DNA of 7,147 nucleotides from Fimbriimonadia bacterium (GTDB lineage: Bacteria; Armatimonadota; Fimbriimonadia; Fimbriimonadales; Fimbriimonadaceae), in assembly GCA_029824495.1 (NCBI GenBank), contig JALGXY010000464.1, positions 1 through 7,147 of the forward strand, read 5' to 3'. Position 1 is the stretch's first letter; each line of letters opens with the position of its first letter. The notes beneath the pieces were generated by a model. The model did not search any database and was not told where the DNA came from. It saw nothing but the letters and a program-made list of their open reading frames with translations. This document shows, piece by piece, positions 5,954 to 7,147 of the stretch. Position numbers and translations under genes: made by a program.

Positions 5954-6116
5954 CCAACACTTCTATTCTTGCACCATCAAGCAGGAAATGTGAGAACGCA
6001 TCTGCAACAGTCCCCTGCGCCGTCTTGATATGACCTACGGTTAAGCTTGAACTCGACCGAGTCGAATCCAGACCGTACCACGTTTCGCCGCTCAAAACTT
6101 CCACCCACGCATGATA
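5940..6116 (-). pseudogene. Out-of-frame C-terminal remnant of the transglutaminase gene (His and Asp motifs)
   Basis: In the frame shifted by -1 relative to the upstream open frame, 58 codons read YHAWVEVLSGETWYGLDSTR and then SSSSLTVGHIKTAQGTVADA with FSHFLLDGARIEVLDERE, up to a TGA at 5940-5942. HAWVEV with the catalytic His (6111-6113) and WYGLDST with the catalytic Asp (6066-6068), 15 residues apart, are the second and third elements of the transglutaminase triad. The end overlaps the PIN-TRAM start by 14 nt, the kind of overlap seen within operons, so this is the natural 3' end of the gene. The Cys-to-His distance here is about 22 residues when the frames are joined, shorter than the 30-40 usual in the family. 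A deletion of 3n+1 nt (perhaps 37-43) at about 6114-6120 would explain both the shift and the gap. No ATG begins this frame in the remnant. Confidence 0.8.
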
Positions 6117-7147
6117 AGTCGAGTCGGCACATTGCCTGCTCGCAGGATCGCGGCCATCACCACAGCATGGTCACGGCAGACACCCTCTTTAGTTTCAAGG
6201 ATTTCGGCGGCGTCACGCATGACACCGATGCCTGCATTGACACGGAGCATTCCGAGAACTTCTTTGCGGACTTTTTCGGCCGCCTTCAGCACCTCGTCGT
6301 CTGGCTTGATCAGCTTTTGGGCAAGCTCTTTGAACTCCTTTGAGTCGCTCGGCACACGAAAATCTGGCTTGGTCCACTTCGACGGCTTGATCTCGCTGAC
6401 CAGCTCCGACTCGAGCTTCGACGGTTCGGTCGGATGAAGCGTAAGAAGCCAGTCGCTGCCCTGCTTTTCAATAGTCTGGTGAGTGCCGCTGGGCAGGTGG
6501 GCGAGATCGATTCCAGAGACCTTTAACTTTAGGCTCTTCTTTCGTGAAATCCGCCGTATCGGTTTGTCCGGCACGATGGACGAGGCGGTGGCGATATCGG
6601 TCTGGGTCGGCCCTTTCGGGAGTCTCATCGCCTCTTCTCGAGACTCAGGCAGCAGCACCATACCGAGCGGCCCTGTTGCCTTTACAAAAACGCCGTCCAT
6701 CGTCAGGTAGACGTTCATTTTCGCTCGGGGGTCATTAATTTCGATAACTCGTGCAGAAATCTTTTCACCCTCGACTTCCAGTTCTTCATCCGGCTTTCGT
6801 TCGGCTGAGGCCTTGAGAAGAGAGAGGCTGTTCGGATCGAAGATATAGAACTCAAGCCGCTCCATTCCGATGCCATCGACTGGAAGATGAATTGTGGGAT
6901 CTTCGACAATCAGGGCGCCTTCAGGAATTGGGATCACCCTTTTGGTTGGCGCTCCTCCGGCCACAGCTTCTGCATGAATCTCAGTCTCAAGAAAGTCGGC
7001 GGTCACCTCGAGCCGTCTGCCGCCACTATCCATTTCAAATCGAAGATGATTCAGTCGGCCATTCTTGTCAAAGCGCGAAAGACTCTGCAGTTTCATATCG
7101 AGGGAGGCACCCAACATTTCTGCCTTCATGACAGAGGTCGTCTCCAT
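6092..7147 (-). CDS. Transglutaminase-like protein, 5' partial and prematurely ended by a frameshift
   Basis: An open frame enters from the right edge, so the N-terminus and probably an export signal lie outside the window. It continues for 351 codons to a TGA at 6092-6094. Residues 1 to about 230 are strand-rich with no motif I can name. From about 270 comes a helical lead-in (LAQKLIKPDDEVLKAAEKV) and the transglutaminase core start: ILETKEGVCRDHAVVMAAIL then RAGNVPTRL, with catalytic Cys324 at 6176-6178. In this fold the Cys must be followed by a His and an Asp motif. Here the frame instead ends nine codons after PTR, as LIMRGWKF. The missing motifs are present directly downstream in another frame (next entry), so this reading frame is a truncated product rather than a complete enzyme. 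It is first in the visible minus-strand cluster. Whether the break is real or a sequence error cannot be told from the window. Confidence 0.85.
   Translation of the reverse strand: METTSVMKAEMLGASLDMKLQSLSRFDKNGRLNHLRFEMDSGGRRLEVTADFLETEIHAEAVAGGAPTKRVIPIPEGALIVEDPTIHLPVDGIGMERLEFYIFDPNSLSLLKASAERKPDEELEVEGEKISARVIEINDPRAKMNVYLTMDGVFVKATGPLGMVLLPESREEAMRLPKGPTQTDIATASSIVPDKPIRRISRKKSLKLKVSGIDLAHLPSGTHQTIEKQGSDWLLTLHPTEPSKLESELVSEIKPSKWTKPDFRVPSDSKEFKELAQKLIKPDDEVLKAAEKVRKEVLGMLRVNAGIGVMRDAAEILETKEGVCRDHAVVMAAILRAGNVPTRLIMRGWKF

Noticed and set aside
6111..6120. Programmed -1 frameshift rescuing the transglutaminase
   Set aside because: The junction lacks a slippery heptamer, and a simple shift would still leave the Cys-His loop about a dozen residues short; deletion or assembly error fits better.

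Overview
The window (about 57-58% G+C by eye) is ordinary bacterial chromosome with dense genes on both strands. No tRNA, rRNA, CRISPR array, insertion sequence or phage gene is visible, and I do not see a new defence or mobile system. The gene set (a PIN-TRAM membrane protein next to a fused IspD-IspF, a long-form hibernation factor, a DUF1080 secreted protein, a stand-alone LuxR-type DNA-binding protein and a transglutaminase) suggests a free-living bacterium outside the Proteobacteria. Armatimonadota (Fimbriimonas-like) is my best guess and Planctomycetota an alternative; this is inference from gene content, not a search result.

Layout, left part (plus strand except the edge): the 5' end of an M20-family dipeptidase gene runs off the left edge on the minus strand. 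It is divergent from galK (galactokinase). galK is followed by a short LuxR/GerE-type regulator with a strong intrinsic terminator, and then by a ComF-family phosphoribosyltransferase gene. The only terminator-like hairpin for galK lies inside its own last conserved codons.

Layout, right part (all minus strand, read from right to left): a transglutaminase-like gene cut by the right edge and broken by a frameshift, a YacL-type PIN-TRAM membrane protein, bifunctional ispDF, a DUF1080 (3-keto-disaccharide hydrolase family) secreted protein, and hpf. Spacing is operon-like: a 14-nt overlap (in the ancestral frame), a 4-nt ATGA overlap, then gaps of 29 and 43 nt. hpf meets comF tail to tail with a 17-nt overlap of coding sequence.

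Working together: the PIN-TRAM/IspD/IspF neighbourhood matches the yacL-ispD-ispF order known from Bacillus and supplies two steps of the MEP isoprenoid pathway. Hpf silences ribosomes in stationary phase. GalK feeds galactose into the Leloir pathway. The most notable item is the transglutaminase gene: its catalytic Cys is in one frame, while the His and Asp motifs lie just downstream in another frame, with roughly a dozen residues apparently missing between them.
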